The notes below the pieces were generated by a model. The model searched no databases, had not been told where the DNA came from, and saw only the letters and a program-made list of their open reading frames with translations. The position numbers and the translations under genes were made by a program. A stretch of 64,000 nt of DNA. It comes from an uncultured Gemmiger sp. Lineage in GTDB: Bacteria; Bacillota; Clostridia; Oscillospirales; Ruminococcaceae. Positions within the stretch are counted from its first letter, which is position 1. The number at the start of each line of letters is the position of its first letter. This document shows positions 1 to 9,090 of the stretch, piece by piece. The stretch is from assembly GCA_934502625.1 (NCBI GenBank), contig CAKSUQ010000008.1, forward strand, positions 1 to 64,000, given 5' to 3'.

Positions 1-384
1 ATGGGCAAGGTAGCTGCTGCCATCTGGCCGTGGAAGTGCAAGGATGCGTTGTTCCGCTATAACGAAGCCGTTGACACGCGGCTCAATCAGGACGGCATGG
101 CTTACGATGCAGACTCCGGCGACGGTACGGTGTATGAGCACAACTACAGCCGCATGAATGAGGGCGGCTGCGTGATGTTCTGCTTGGAAGAAGCCATCCA
201 CAACACTTTCCGTGACAACGTCAGCTATGACGACCTCGGCGGCACGATCAGCCCCTCCCAAAACCCGGATGCCCATTTGGAGCATAATATCTTCTATGTG
301 CGTGATGGTGTCCCCTTCGTGCGCGCCCGCATGGATGGAGGCAGCTACACCGAGAAGGATGATAAAATCATCCCGATGCCCTAA
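1..384 (+). CDS. Right-handed beta-helix protein, C-terminal part (5' end outside window)
   Basis: Open from the first base to TAA at 382-384, so the true start probably lies upstream. The 127 visible residues carry short Asn/Gly-rich rungs such as RYNEAV, YEHNYSRMNEGGCVMF and HNTFRDNVSYDD, the pattern of parallel beta-helix (pectate-lyase-like) proteins that bind or cleave polysaccharides. No catalytic residues can be assigned from this tail. A strong terminator follows, so this gene ends its own transcript. The family call rests on repeat style only. Confidence 0.55.
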   Translation: MGKVAAAIWPWKCKDALFRYNEAVDTRLNQDGMAYDADSGDGTVYEHNYSRMNEGGCVMFCLEEAIHNTFRDNVSYDDLGGTISPSQNPDAHLEHNIFYVRDGVPFVRARMDGGSYTEKDDKIIPMP

Positions 385-403
385 AAAGCACAAAAACGAT
401 ACC

Positions 404-443
404 GCCCGGAATGTTGAGCTTTTCAACATTCCGGGCGCTTTTT
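404..443 (+). terminator. Intrinsic terminator after the beta-helix gene
   Basis: GCCCGGAATGTTGA pairs with TCAACATTCCGGGC around a short loop, followed by GCTTTTT. Confidence 0.9.
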
Positions 444-545
444 GTGGATAAATCTTGCAGAGTCGGCAGGCAAAAAAAGGGGAGCGGTCAGCCGGCTTTG
501 CCTCGGACGAGCAGTATTTCTCCCGCGCCTTCCGCAAATTTTCTT

Positions 546-574
546 TTGACAATGCTGTGCGGCTCTGGTATACT
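546..574 (+). promoter_or_regulatory. Sigma-A type promoter of the GltD-like gene
   Basis: TTGACA (546-551), 17-base spacer, TATACT (569-574). Near-consensus; it places the transcript start near 581, just before the leader hairpin. Confidence 0.85.
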
Positions 575-587
575 AAAACTATGGTCA

Positions 588-628
588 GCCCCTCTCGTTT
601 TTGCGCGAAAACGAAAGGGGCTTATTTT
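588..628 (+). promoter_or_regulatory. Leader hairpin with U-tract that contains the ribosome site
   Basis: 588-601 pairs with 608-621 (13 of 14 pairs, loop TGCGCG) and is followed by TTATTTTT. It lies between the promoter and the start codon at 630. The only ribosome-binding sequence (AAAGGGG, 614-620) is in its 3' arm, so it could act as an attenuating terminator and also hide the ribosome site. Confidence 0.65.
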
Positions 629-629
629 T

Positions 630-1862
630 ATGCTGCAATTTCAACAGGAGGCAGAACGCTGCCTGCAATGCAAAAATCCGGGCTGCCGCAAGGCCTGCCC
701 GGTGGGGACGGACATCCCCGGCGCGATCCACAAGCTGCGGGAGGGCAGACTGAACGAGGCCGGTGCACAGCTGTTTGAAAACAACCCGCTGTCGCTCATC
801 TGCGCCATCGTCTGCAACCACGGCCGACAGTGCGAGGGGCACTGTGTGCGCGGCATCAAGGGTGCGCCCGTCGTGTGGGAGAACGTCGAGCGCTACATCT
901 CCGATACCTGCCTTGACCGCATGAAGATCGTGCAGGCACCGCCGACGGGACGGCGCGCGGCCATCATCGGCAGCGGCCCGGCGGGACTGACGGCGGCCAT
1001 CCGGCTGGCGGCGCACGGCCATGACGTGACGATCTTCGAGGCCGAGAACAAGCTGGGCGGCATGCTGCGGTACGGCATCCCGGAATTCCGCCTGCCCAAA
1101 AGCATCCTTGACCGCTACACCGTACTGATCAAAAAGGCGGGCATCCATCTGCGGCTGAACACGGCCATCGGCACCTCGCTGGCGATCCCCGACCTGTTCC
1201 GCGACGGGTACGATGCGGTGTTCATCGCCACCGGCCTGTGGCGCGCCCGCCCGCTGAATGTGCCCGGCGAGAGCCTGCCCAACGTCTGCTACGGCATCCA
1301 CTACCTCGCCTCGCCGGAGAGCTTCGATATCGGCAAGCGGGTGGCGGTCATCGGCACCGGCAATACGGCGATGGATGTGGCGCGCACAGCCATCCACGGC
1401 GGCGCAGACTATGTGACGCTGTACGCCCGCCGCGCCCAGAGCGCCGCCGACCCGCGGGAGATCGAGCTGGCGAAGCTGGAGGGCGCAGAGTTCCGCACCG
1501 GGATGCAGATCGTGCGCATCACGCCGGAGGGGCCTGTCTTCCGCCGTACCCAGCTGGACGAGAACGGCAATATCGTCGCGCTGGAGGCGGACGAGATCCT
1601 CGAACCGGCCGATTTCACGGTCATTGCGGCCAGTCAGGGGCCGAAAGCGAAGCTCATCAACACGACCGAAGGGCTGGAGGGTACCGAGAAGGGCTTGCTG
1701 AAGGTCGACGCCGAGGGGCGCACGACGGTGCCCGGCGTTTTCGCGGCGGGCGACGTCGTCCACGGCGGCCGCACCGTCGTCGAGGCCGTGGCCGGTGCGA
1801 AGATCACCGCGCAGGTCATGGAGGAATATATGATGCGGAAGGGGAACGGGAACGGGCAATAA
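630..1862 (+). CDS. GltD-like FAD/NAD(P)-dependent oxidoreductase (glutamate synthase small-subunit family)
   Basis: 410 residues from ATG 630, chosen because AAAGGGG sits 9 bases upstream and homology starts here; the frame stays open further upstream without support. N-terminal iron-sulfur domain with Cys 11/14/19/23 and 58/62/68/72, then the FAD motif IIGSGPAGL (112-120) and a second nucleotide motif VIGTGNTAMDVA. This is the layout of the glutamate synthase beta subunit and its relatives, which pass NAD(P)H electrons through flavin to a partner. No large glutamate synthase subunit is nearby and the gene is monocistronic, so the partner is unknown. It may be a stand-alone electron-transfer or NfnB/PreT-like enzyme. 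Confidence 0.85.
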   Translation: MLQFQQEAERCLQCKNPGCRKACPVGTDIPGAIHKLREGRLNEAGAQLFENNPLSLICAIVCNHGRQCEGHCVRGIKGAPVVWENVERYISDTCLDRMKIVQAPPTGRRAAIIGSGPAGLTAAIRLAAHGHDVTIFEAENKLGGMLRYGIPEFRLPKSILDRYTVLIKKAGIHLRLNTAIGTSLAIPDLFRDGYDAVFIATGLWRARPLNVPGESLPNVCYGIHYLASPESFDIGKRVAVIGTGNTAMDVARTAIHGGADYVTLYARRAQSAADPREIELAKLEGAEFRTGMQIVRITPEGPVFRRTQLDENGNIVALEADEILEPADFTVIAASQGPKAKLINTTEGLEGTEKGLLKVDAEGRTTVPGVFAAGDVVHGGRTVVEAVAGAKITAQVMEEYMMRKGNGNGQ

Positions 1863-2050
1863 CGGTAAGGCTGCCCCTGCGTCTAACGGCATCGTTATCC
1901 GTAGGGGGGCGGCGTCCCCGACGCCCCGCGGAACGTTACCGCAGCCGCAAAGTTCTGCGGGCGGATATGGAATCCGCCCCTACGGATGGATGCGCGCACC
2001 CCCATTCCCTTGTGTTTTTCACCCAGCACACTGCTAAGTTTTCGTCATGT
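1863..2050. repeat. Intergenic gap with a dispersed GTAGGGGCGG-type palindromic repeat (about 1900-1984)
   Basis: About 1900-1984 holds nested inverted repeats: GGGGCGGCGTCCCCGACGCCCC, then a GCGGGCGGATATGGAATCCG core ending in CCCCTAC. The same family recurs near 20116, 32948 and 41500. No gene is visible here. Confidence 0.7.
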
Positions 2051-2064
2051 TGCAAAGGTTTGCA
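2051..2064. promoter_or_regulatory. LacI-family operator, upstream copy
   Basis: TGCAAAGGTTTGCA: two inverted TGCAAA half-sites with a 2-base centre, about 40 bases upstream of the -35 box. It matches the downstream operator at 2207-2220 except at one centre base. Confidence 0.65.
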
Positions 2065-2105
2065 TACGCAATTTTGAACAAAAAGACGAATTCTCAAGGT
2101 TGATA

Positions 2106-2134
2106 TTGACAAATTGTAATCAAGAGAGTATAGT
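2106..2134 (+). promoter_or_regulatory. Promoter of the liv/catabolic operon
   Basis: TTGACA (2106-2111), 17-base spacer, TATAGT (2129-2134). The leader to livJ is about 240 bases and contains the second operator. Confidence 0.8.
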
Positions 2135-2200
2135 TTGAGCATAAGATTTCTGATGGAACCGCAAAGAAGCGGAAACATACCATCGGAATTTATATTTTCT

Positions 2201-2226
2201 CCTTTCTGCAAACGTTTGCAGAAAGG
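2201..2226. promoter_or_regulatory. LacI-family operator, downstream copy (26-bp perfect palindrome)
   Basis: The core TGCAAACGTTTGCA (2207-2220) is extended by CCTTTC and GAAAGG to a perfect 26-base palindrome. It lies about 65 bases inside the transcript, a roadblock or looping position relative to 2051-2064. The likely reader is the LacI-type protein encoded in the same operon at 9091. Confidence 0.75.
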
Positions 2227-2380
2227 AAACGAAAACAGAGCACACAAACAAAAAGGCAAAAACGGAGAGAATGGCTGACCAAATTCCATTTGACTCAGGC
2301 CTGAAAAAGGGGGCAGAGCACACAAAAAATACAGACTGTAATATTTTGCGACCGAACATCAAGAAGGAGAGAAAAACACC

Positions 2381-3571
2381 ATGAAACGCATTGCATCTTT
2401 CGTTATGGCGGCCGGTATGGCCCTGAGCCTCGCTGCCTGCGGCGGCGCTGCCAGTTCCACCGCTGCCTCTACCGCTGAGTCTACCTCCACTGCTGCAACC
2501 GAGACCGCCGACGGCGGCGAGATCCTAATCGGCTGCCTGCAGGACATCACCGGCAACACCTCCGGTCTGGGTCTGTCCGTCCAGAAGGGCGCGCAGGCTG
2601 CAGTCGATGAGATCAACGCCAACGGCGGCATCGACGGCAAGACCCTCGTCATGAACACCTACGACACCAAGGGTGACGTTACCGAGGCTGTCAACTCCTA
2701 CATCACCGCTGTTACCGTCGATCAGGTCAGCCTGATCGTTGGCCCGCCGGTTGCCAACATCGCCAACGCCATCAAGGAGACCTCCGAGGGCTACGATGTG
2801 CCCATCGTCGGTCTGGCTATGGACCCCGCCTGCCAGACGAAGGACGACGGTACCCCCTACAAGAACATGTTTGCTCTGCAGCCCAGCGCCACTTCTCAGG
2901 GCGACATCATGGCTGCTTTCGCAGTGAAGAACGGCTACAAGACCTTCGGCGTCCTGTACAATCAGGAGAACTCCTACTCCGTCTCTCTGCTGAGCCCCTT
3001 CATCGATCGTCTGGCCTCTGAGGGCATCACCGTGGACGATAACATGATCGTCGCTTACGGCGCTGCCGACACTGACTACAAGACCCTGCTGCAGCCGCTG
3101 GTCGCCGCCAACGTCGACGCCATCTACTGCCCGAACTACACCCAGCAGCTCGTTGCCATCGAGACCGCTGCTACCGAGCTGGGCTATCAGGGCAAGATCA
3201 TCACCGGTCTGGACGGCGCACCTGCCTTCAACACCACCTACGGCGGTGACTGCTCCAACATCTACTACATCAACAACATCAACACCGAGGACGAGTCCAT
3301 CGCCGCGAAGATCGAGGAGATCCAGAACGACGTCAGCGCCCCCAACAAGTACTTCCTCGGCTACGACATCGTCATGGCCGCTGCTGACTGCATCGAGAAG
3401 GTCGGCACCGACTACACCGCCCTGCACGACGCCTTCGAGAACCTGAGCTACGAGGGCATCACCGGCAAGATCACCATCGATCCCGCCAACCACATGCCCA
3501 CCGGTATGAGCATGTACATGTACACCTACGACAACCAGACTCCCGTCATGCTGGAGCAGTTCGCTGGCTGA
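2381..3571 (+). CDS. livJ: Branched-chain amino acid-type ABC transporter substrate-binding lipoprotein
   Basis: 396 residues. Lipoprotein signal with lipobox LAAC (Cys20), then a low-complexity Ser/Thr/Ala linker to about residue 45 and a type I periplasmic-binding fold (KGAQAAVDEINANGG is a LivJ-family hallmark). It captures the substrate outside the membrane for the LivHMGF importer encoded next. AAGAAGGAGAG precedes the ATG. First gene of a promoter-driven operon; a hairpin after it probably lets this protein be made in excess. The family also includes binders of aromatic acids and other small organic molecules, and the downstream enzymes do not suggest amino acid metabolism, so the ligand is open. 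Confidence 0.9.
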   Translation: MKRIASFVMAAGMALSLAACGGAASSTAASTAESTSTAATETADGGEILIGCLQDITGNTSGLGLSVQKGAQAAVDEINANGGIDGKTLVMNTYDTKGDVTEAVNSYITAVTVDQVSLIVGPPVANIANAIKETSEGYDVPIVGLAMDPACQTKDDGTPYKNMFALQPSATSQGDIMAAFAVKNGYKTFGVLYNQENSYSVSLLSPFIDRLASEGITVDDNMIVAYGAADTDYKTLLQPLVAANVDAIYCPNYTQQLVAIETAATELGYQGKIITGLDGAPAFNTTYGGDCSNIYYINNINTEDESIAAKIEEIQNDVSAPNKYFLGYDIVMAAADCIEKVGTDYTALHDAFENLSYEGITGKITIDPANHMPTGMSMYMYTYDNQTPVMLEQFAG

Positions 3572-3619
3572 TTCTGAGTTTCCCTTCTTTTCCTTTCTAA
3601 TATCCGTTTCATCTGACAG

Positions 3620-3667
3620 GCAGCTCCGCAAAAGCTTCACCGCTTCGGCGGGGCTGCTTGCTTTTTC
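3620..3667 (+). terminator. Partial terminator between livJ and livH
   Basis: 3620-3629 pairs with 3648-3657 (ten pairs, one G-T) and TTGCTTTTTCT follows. It lies inside the operon, so it is probably leaky and sets the excess of binding protein over permease. Confidence 0.7.
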
Positions 3668-3685
3668 TAGGAGGCAAAACAACTT

Positions 3686-4558
3686 ATGTCGCTGCAAGTT
3701 CTCATAAACGGCATCGCGACCGGCTCGATCTACGCCCTGATCGCTACCGGCTTTGCCCTGATCTTCAACATTCTAAAGTTCTCCAACTTCTCGCACGGTG
3801 CCACTATGACAGCGGCAGCCTTTATCGCGTACTTCCTCGTGTCCAGCAAGGGCATGGGTCTGGTGCCCACCCTGCTGACAGCGGCGCTCGCCGGTGCTGT
3901 TATCTCGCTGTTCGGCGAGTTCGTCGGCTTCCGCCGCATTTTGAAGAACCACTCCGCGCCCACCTACTTCTTCGTGTCCTCCATCACGCTGGGCACCCTG
4001 TATGAAGGTCTTGTCACCATCAAGGCGGGCTCGAACTTCTTCAACTTCCCCAGCTTCTTCACGAATCCCACCGTCAACGTGGCGTCCCTCGTCATCTCCA
4101 CCGGCGACCTGATGATGTTCGTCATCAGCGCCGTCGCCCTGCTGGTGCTGGCCTACGTTATCCAGAAGACCCGCCTTGGCCGCGCACTGCGCGCTGTCTC
4201 CTTTGACCGCGACACCGCACAGCTCATGGGCATCGATTCCACCCGCATCATCCAGTTCGCCTTCATCATCTCCGGCATTCTGGCCGGTATCGCGGGCGTC
4301 TTCCTCGGCATGAAGTACACGCTGTACCCCACGCTGGGCAGCCTCGTCGTCAAGGGCTTCATCGCCTCCGTTATCGGTGGTCTGGGCAGCCTGACGGGCG
4401 CGGTCATCGGCGCGCTGCTGCTGGGCATTCTGGAGACTGTCCTGCTGGCCGTGTTGGGTTCCGGCTATTCCACGATTGCGGTGTTCGCTGTTATGCTCGT
4501 CTTCCTGCTGGTTCGTCCGCAGGGCATCGCGGGCAGCAACGTTCAGGAAAAAGCGTAA
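3686..4558 (+). CDS. livH: LivH-type ABC transporter permease
   Basis: 290 residues, strongly hydrophobic with about eight membrane segments. The opening SLQVLINGIATGSIYALIA and the later GLGSLTGAVIGALLLGILE are typical of the LivH branch of the HAAT permeases. It forms the membrane channel with LivM. AGGAGG lies about 12 bases before the ATG. Next gene starts 17 bases downstream. Confidence 0.92.
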   Translation: MSLQVLINGIATGSIYALIATGFALIFNILKFSNFSHGATMTAAAFIAYFLVSSKGMGLVPTLLTAALAGAVISLFGEFVGFRRILKNHSAPTYFFVSSITLGTLYEGLVTIKAGSNFFNFPSFFTNPTVNVASLVISTGDLMMFVISAVALLVLAYVIQKTRLGRALRAVSFDRDTAQLMGIDSTRIIQFAFIISGILAGIAGVFLGMKYTLYPTLGSLVVKGFIASVIGGLGSLTGAVIGALLLGILETVLLAVLGSGYSTIAVFAVMLVFLLVRPQGIAGSNVQEKA

Positions 4559-4574
4559 GGAGGATATAAAACAA

Positions 4575-5453
4575 ATGAATGCACTTGTATCCAACGTTCT
4601 TACGCAGGTATTTATTACCCTGATTGCCGTCGCGGGCGTTTACGTCCTGACGGGTCTGACTGGCATGTTCAGCCTTGGCCAGGCGGCCTTCATGGCAATC
4701 GGCTCCTACGTGGCCGGTCTGCTGGTTATCCGCGCACATGTTCCCTTCGTGCTGGCCGCCATTCTGGCTGTCGTCGGTGCGACCGCCATCGGTTACCTCA
4801 TCGGCTACCCCGTCGTCCGCCTGCGCCGCGACTATATCTCGCTGGTTACGCTGGGCTTCGGCGAGGCCATCGCCGCCCTGCTGAACCGCATGACGACCCT
4901 GACCGGCGGTGCCTCCGGCCTGACCGGCATCCCCCGTCTGGTCGGCCTGCCGATGGCCGCGATCTCCGCTGTCGTCGCCATCGCGCTGGCTGCCTTCTTC
5001 AAGACCAGCAAATACGGCCGCCAGTGCATCGCCCTGAAGGGTGACGAGCTGGCCGCCAAGGCCATGGGCATCAACGTGACCCGCATCAAGATGATCGCCT
5101 TCCTGCTCAGCGTCGCGCTGACGAGCTACTCCGGCGTGCTGTATGCCTTCTACATGTCCTACGTCGACCCCACCGGCTTCGGCTGGAAGAAGAGCGCCGA
5201 CTGGGTCATCATGGTCTTCTTCGGCGGCGTCAACAGCCTGACAGGCTCCACGCTGGGTGCGTTCATCCTGAGCGCGCTGCCGCAGGCACTGCGCGGCCTG
5301 CAGAACTACCGCTACGTCATCTACGCCGTGCTGGTTCTGCTCATCCTCAACTTCAAGCCGTCCGGCCTGCTGGGCGAGTGGGAGCTGACCCCGCGTAACA
5401 TCAAAGAAACCTTTGCCAAGCTCGGCAAGAAAAACGCAAAGAAGGAGGGTTAA
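4575..5453 (+). CDS. livM: LivM-type ABC transporter permease
   Basis: 292 residues from ATG 4575, chosen for its ribosome site (AAGGAGG) and the family start; the reading frame extends upstream into livH without support. Multi-span membrane protein with LTGMFSLGQAAFMAIGSY near the N-terminus and the cytoplasmic EAA-like loop ALKGDELAAKAMGIN that contacts the ATPases. Second half of the import channel. Ends 3 bases before livG. Confidence 0.92.
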   Translation: MNALVSNVLTQVFITLIAVAGVYVLTGLTGMFSLGQAAFMAIGSYVAGLLVIRAHVPFVLAAILAVVGATAIGYLIGYPVVRLRRDYISLVTLGFGEAIAALLNRMTTLTGGASGLTGIPRLVGLPMAAISAVVAIALAAFFKTSKYGRQCIALKGDELAAKAMGINVTRIKMIAFLLSVALTSYSGVLYAFYMSYVDPTGFGWKKSADWVIMVFFGGVNSLTGSTLGAFILSALPQALRGLQNYRYVIYAVLVLLILNFKPSGLLGEWELTPRNIKETFAKLGKKNAKKEG

Positions 5454-5456
5454 GCC

Positions 5457-6221
<765 letters not shown>

Positions 6222-6223
6222 CG

Positions 6224-6931
6224 ATGGAACCTATGCTGAAAGTGACCGATCTGGCTGTCAGCTACGGCCATGTGGAAGCCCTGCGCGGCATCAACGTTGA
6301 AGTCCACAAAGGGCAGATCGTCTCGATCATCGGCGCGAACGGCGCTGGCAAAACGACGCTGCTGCGCACGATCTCCGGCTTGGTGAAGCCCAAGACCGGC
6401 ACCATCGAGTTTGAGGGCGCACAGCTGCCCCGCAAGCCGAGCAAGATCGTCGGCGCGGGCGTTGTCCATGTGCCGGAAGGCCGCAAGTGCTTCTCCGGCC
6501 TGACGATCCGCGACAACCTGCTCGTCGGCGGCTACCTTTTTAAAGGCGCTGACCTTGAAAAGGACATTGAGGAGCAGTACAAGCGCTTCCCGATTCTGGA
6601 AAAGCGCAAGGATCAGTTCGCCGGTACGCTGTCCGGCGGCGAGCAGCAGATGTTGGCCGTCGCCCGCGGTCTGATGTCCCGCCCCAAGATCTTGCTGCTG
6701 GACGAGCCGTCCATGGGTCTGGCACCCATCATCGTCAACCAGATTTATGATCTGATCCGCGAGATCCGCGATTCCGGCATCACGGTGCTGCTGGTCGAGC
6801 AGAATGCCCGCAAGGCGCTGGGCATCTGCGACTACGCCTACGTGCTGGAAAACGGCAAGATCAATCTGGAGGGCGCAGGCGAGGAACTGCTGAAGTCCGA
6901 CGCCGTCCGCAAGGCCTATCTGGGAGGCTAA
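6224..6931 (+). CDS. livF: LivF-type ABC transporter ATP-binding protein
   Basis: 235 residues. Walker A GANGAGKTT (37-45), signature LSGGEQQMLAVARGL, Walker B ILLLDEPSMGLAP and LLVEQN at the switch region, all typical of LivF. Two bases separate it from livG. It completes a five-gene importer in the usual J-H-M-G-F order. Confidence 0.93.
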   Translation: MEPMLKVTDLAVSYGHVEALRGINVEVHKGQIVSIIGANGAGKTTLLRTISGLVKPKTGTIEFEGAQLPRKPSKIVGAGVVHVPEGRKCFSGLTIRDNLLVGGYLFKGADLEKDIEEQYKRFPILEKRKDQFAGTLSGGEQQMLAVARGLMSRPKILLLDEPSMGLAPIIVNQIYDLIREIRDSGITVLLVEQNARKALGICDYAYVLENGKINLEGAGEELLKSDAVRKAYLGG

Positions 6932-6935
6932 GGCA

Positions 6936-7298
6936 ATGGCATACACACCCGATTTTGAGATCGTGCACATCGGCGTCAACTGCGCTAACGCAGCCGAGGC
7001 CGAGAACTGTGCCGAACAGTTTGCCTCTTTGTTTCAGCTGGCTGTGAACCCGGCCAAGGAAAGCGCAGATGCGCGGTTTACCGGCACGCAGATCGAATGG
7101 ATGAAAGCCCCCGGCCGCGGCAAAAACGGCCATATTGCGCTGGCTACGAGCGACCTGCCCGCAGCCCGCCGATATCTTGAGGAAAAGGGCTTCGCCTTTG
7201 ACGATGCTTCGATCAAACGAATGGCAGACGGCCGTATCCTTGTGATCTATGCAAAACAGGAGATCGGCGGTTTTGCCATCCATCTGATGCAGAAATAA
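6936..7298 (+). CDS. Small VOC-fold protein resembling the C-terminal domain of some clostridial KDPG aldolases
   Basis: 120 residues, starting 4 bases after livF behind GGGAGGC. The opening FEIVHIGVNCANAAEAEN, central KAPGRGKNGHIALATSDL and end EIGGFAIHLMQK resemble, from memory, the VOC-like tail fused to 2-keto-3-deoxyphosphogluconate aldolase in clostridia. Here it stands alone, next to a dehydratase of the IlvD/EDD family. It may bind or act on a 2-keto-3-deoxy sugar acid, but no catalytic residues are assigned. The fold call is fair; the function is inference. Confidence 0.55.
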   Translation: MAYTPDFEIVHIGVNCANAAEAENCAEQFASLFQLAVNPAKESADARFTGTQIEWMKAPGRGKNGHIALATSDLPAARRYLEEKGFAFDDASIKRMADGRILVIYAKQEIGGFAIHLMQK

Positions 7299-7359
7299 AC
7301 GCAATTGGCAATGTGAAAATGTGCGGTGGAGCAGCCGCCGCAGAAAGTGAGCAAAGTAT

Positions 7360-9027
7360 ATGATTCGCGAATGGAATGAAGAATCTCTCGACCACCGCAA
7401 TACCCTGCTGTACGCCATGGGCATTTCCGAGGAGGACGCCAAGCGCCCCATCATCGGCCTTGTCAACACTTGGAACGAGATGAACCCCGGCCACTACCCG
7501 TTTGACAAGAACCTCATCGCTGAGATGAAGGAAGAAATCTACAAGCTCGGCGGCCTCGCGCTGGAGCTGCCCATCAGCGGCATCTGCGACGGCATCTGCA
7601 GCAACACCCCCGGCGACCGTTACACCCTGCCCGCCCGTGACCTCGTTTCCAGTGAGGTCGAGATGGTTGCCAACCTGAACATGCTGGAAGGCATGGTCAT
7701 CATGGCGACCTGCGACAAGGTTGTGCCCGGTATGCTGATGGGCGCTGTCCGCGTTGACATCCCCACCGTCATGTTCACCGGCGGCTACATGGCAGCCGGT
7801 CACCGCTCTGACGGCCGCATGATCACCCTGACCCACACCAAGCAGGCCTACGCCGCTTATGTCGAGGGCTCGATCACCCGCGAGGAGTACAAGGACGTCG
7901 TCCGCCACGCCTGCCCCACCCCCGGCGCCTGCCCCTTCATGGGCACCGCCCAGACCATGAGCGCCATGGCCGAGATCCTCGGCTTTGCCCCGCACGACAA
8001 CGCCAGCACCCGCAGCCAGTCCGAGAAGTGGCACGATCTGGCGCGTCAGGCTGCCCGTCAGGTCATGTACGCGTGGGAGCATGAGATCCGCCCCAGCGAC
8101 ATCCTGAGCCAGTCCAGCTTCGAGAATGTCGTCCGCTATATGATGGCGACCGGCGGCAGCACCAACAGCCTGCTGCACATCCCTGCAGTGGCACGTCAGG
8201 GCGGCTTCGACATCACGCCGGAGACGTTTGACAAGATCTCCCGCGAGGTGCCCCTGCTGAGCACCATCTACCCGAACCACCCCACCTACACGATGGAGGA
8301 GTTCGACGCCGCAGGCGGTATCGGCGCAGTCGTCAAGGAGCTGGCTGCCGCCGGTAAGATCGACACCGAGGCGAAGGGCATGTTCGGCACCATCGGCGAC
8401 AAGGCTGCCCGTGCCGAGAACAAGAACCACGACGTCATCCACACCGTTGCCGAGCCCATCTACGAGCACGGCGGTCTGGCCGTTCTGCACGGCAACATCG
8501 GCACCGACAGCGCCATCGTCAAGTTCAGCGCCGTCGACCCCGCCGCTTGGAAATTCAGCGGCCCCGCCAAGTGCTATGACTCGCAGGATGATGCTTGGCA
8601 CGCCATCCTGAAGGACGAGATCGTTGCAGGCGACGTTGTCATCATCCGTTACGAAGGCCCCAAGGGCGCGCCCGGCATGCCCCACATGGAGACCTTCATG
8701 GCGGCGGTTCTGGGCAAGGGTCTGGGCAGCCAGATCGCGCTGGTCTCCGACGGCCGCTTCAGCGGCGCTACCGGCGGCCTTGCCATCGGCCACGTTTCCC
8801 CCGAAGCCTACGAGGGCGGCAATTTGGCATTGATTCAGGACGGCGATATGGTGTATATTGATATTGAAGCCCGTACACTGAACGTAGATGTAAGCGACGA
8901 AGAGTTCGCTCGCCGCAAGGAGAACTGGAAGCCCATTGTGAAACCGGCGACCGGCTGGCTGCAGCTGTTCCGCAAGCAGTGCACCTCCGCCCACCGCGGC
9001 GCGACCGTCTACTGGGACAAGGACTAA
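7360..9027 (+). CDS. IlvD/EDD-family dehydratase, probably acting on a sugar acid or related polyol acid
   Basis: 555 residues, full family length. Iron-sulfur ligand motifs [10 protein letters not shown] (Cys118) and [14 protein letters not shown] (Cys191) are present. The upstream position that is NPCN in IlvD and arabinonate dehydratases reads NPGH (Gly44), closer to the EDD branch. The C-terminal [23 protein letters not shown] is a family signature. Members remove water from 2,3-dihydroxy acids to give 2-keto-3-deoxy acids. The neighbours (VOC, epimerase, dehydrogenases, LacI) favour a catabolic substrate over branched-chain amino acid synthesis. Ribosome site is weak (AAAGTGAG). Confidence 0.82.
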   Translation: MIREWNEESLDHRNTLLYAMGISEEDAKRPIIGLVNTWNEMNPGHYPFDKNLIAEMKEEIYKLGGLALELPISGICDGICSNTPGDRYTLPARDLVSSEVEMVANLNMLEGMVIMATCDKVVPGMLMGAVRVDIPTVMFTGGYMAAGHRSDGRMITLTHTKQAYAAYVEGSITREEYKDVVRHACPTPGACPFMGTAQTMSAMAEILGFAPHDNASTRSQSEKWHDLARQAARQVMYAWEHEIRPSDILSQSSFENVVRYMMATGGSTNSLLHIPAVARQGGFDITPETFDKISREVPLLSTIYPNHPTYTMEEFDAAGGIGAVVKELAAAGKIDTEAKGMFGTIGDKAARAENKNHDVIHTVAEPIYEHGGLAVLHGNIGTDSAIVKFSAVDPAAWKFSGPAKCYDSQDDAWHAILKDEIVAGDVVIIRYEGPKGAPGMPHMETFMAAVLGKGLGSQIALVSDGRFSGATGGLAIGHVSPEAYEGGNLALIQDGDMVYIDIEARTLNVDVSDEEFARRKENWKPIVKPATGWLQLFRKQCTSAHRGATVYWDKD

Positions 9028-9090
9028 TTCAGGGGCAGGGGAAGCCTGCTTCTGATAAAAATATCAGTAGAACAGCAGGAGGAACCCCCT

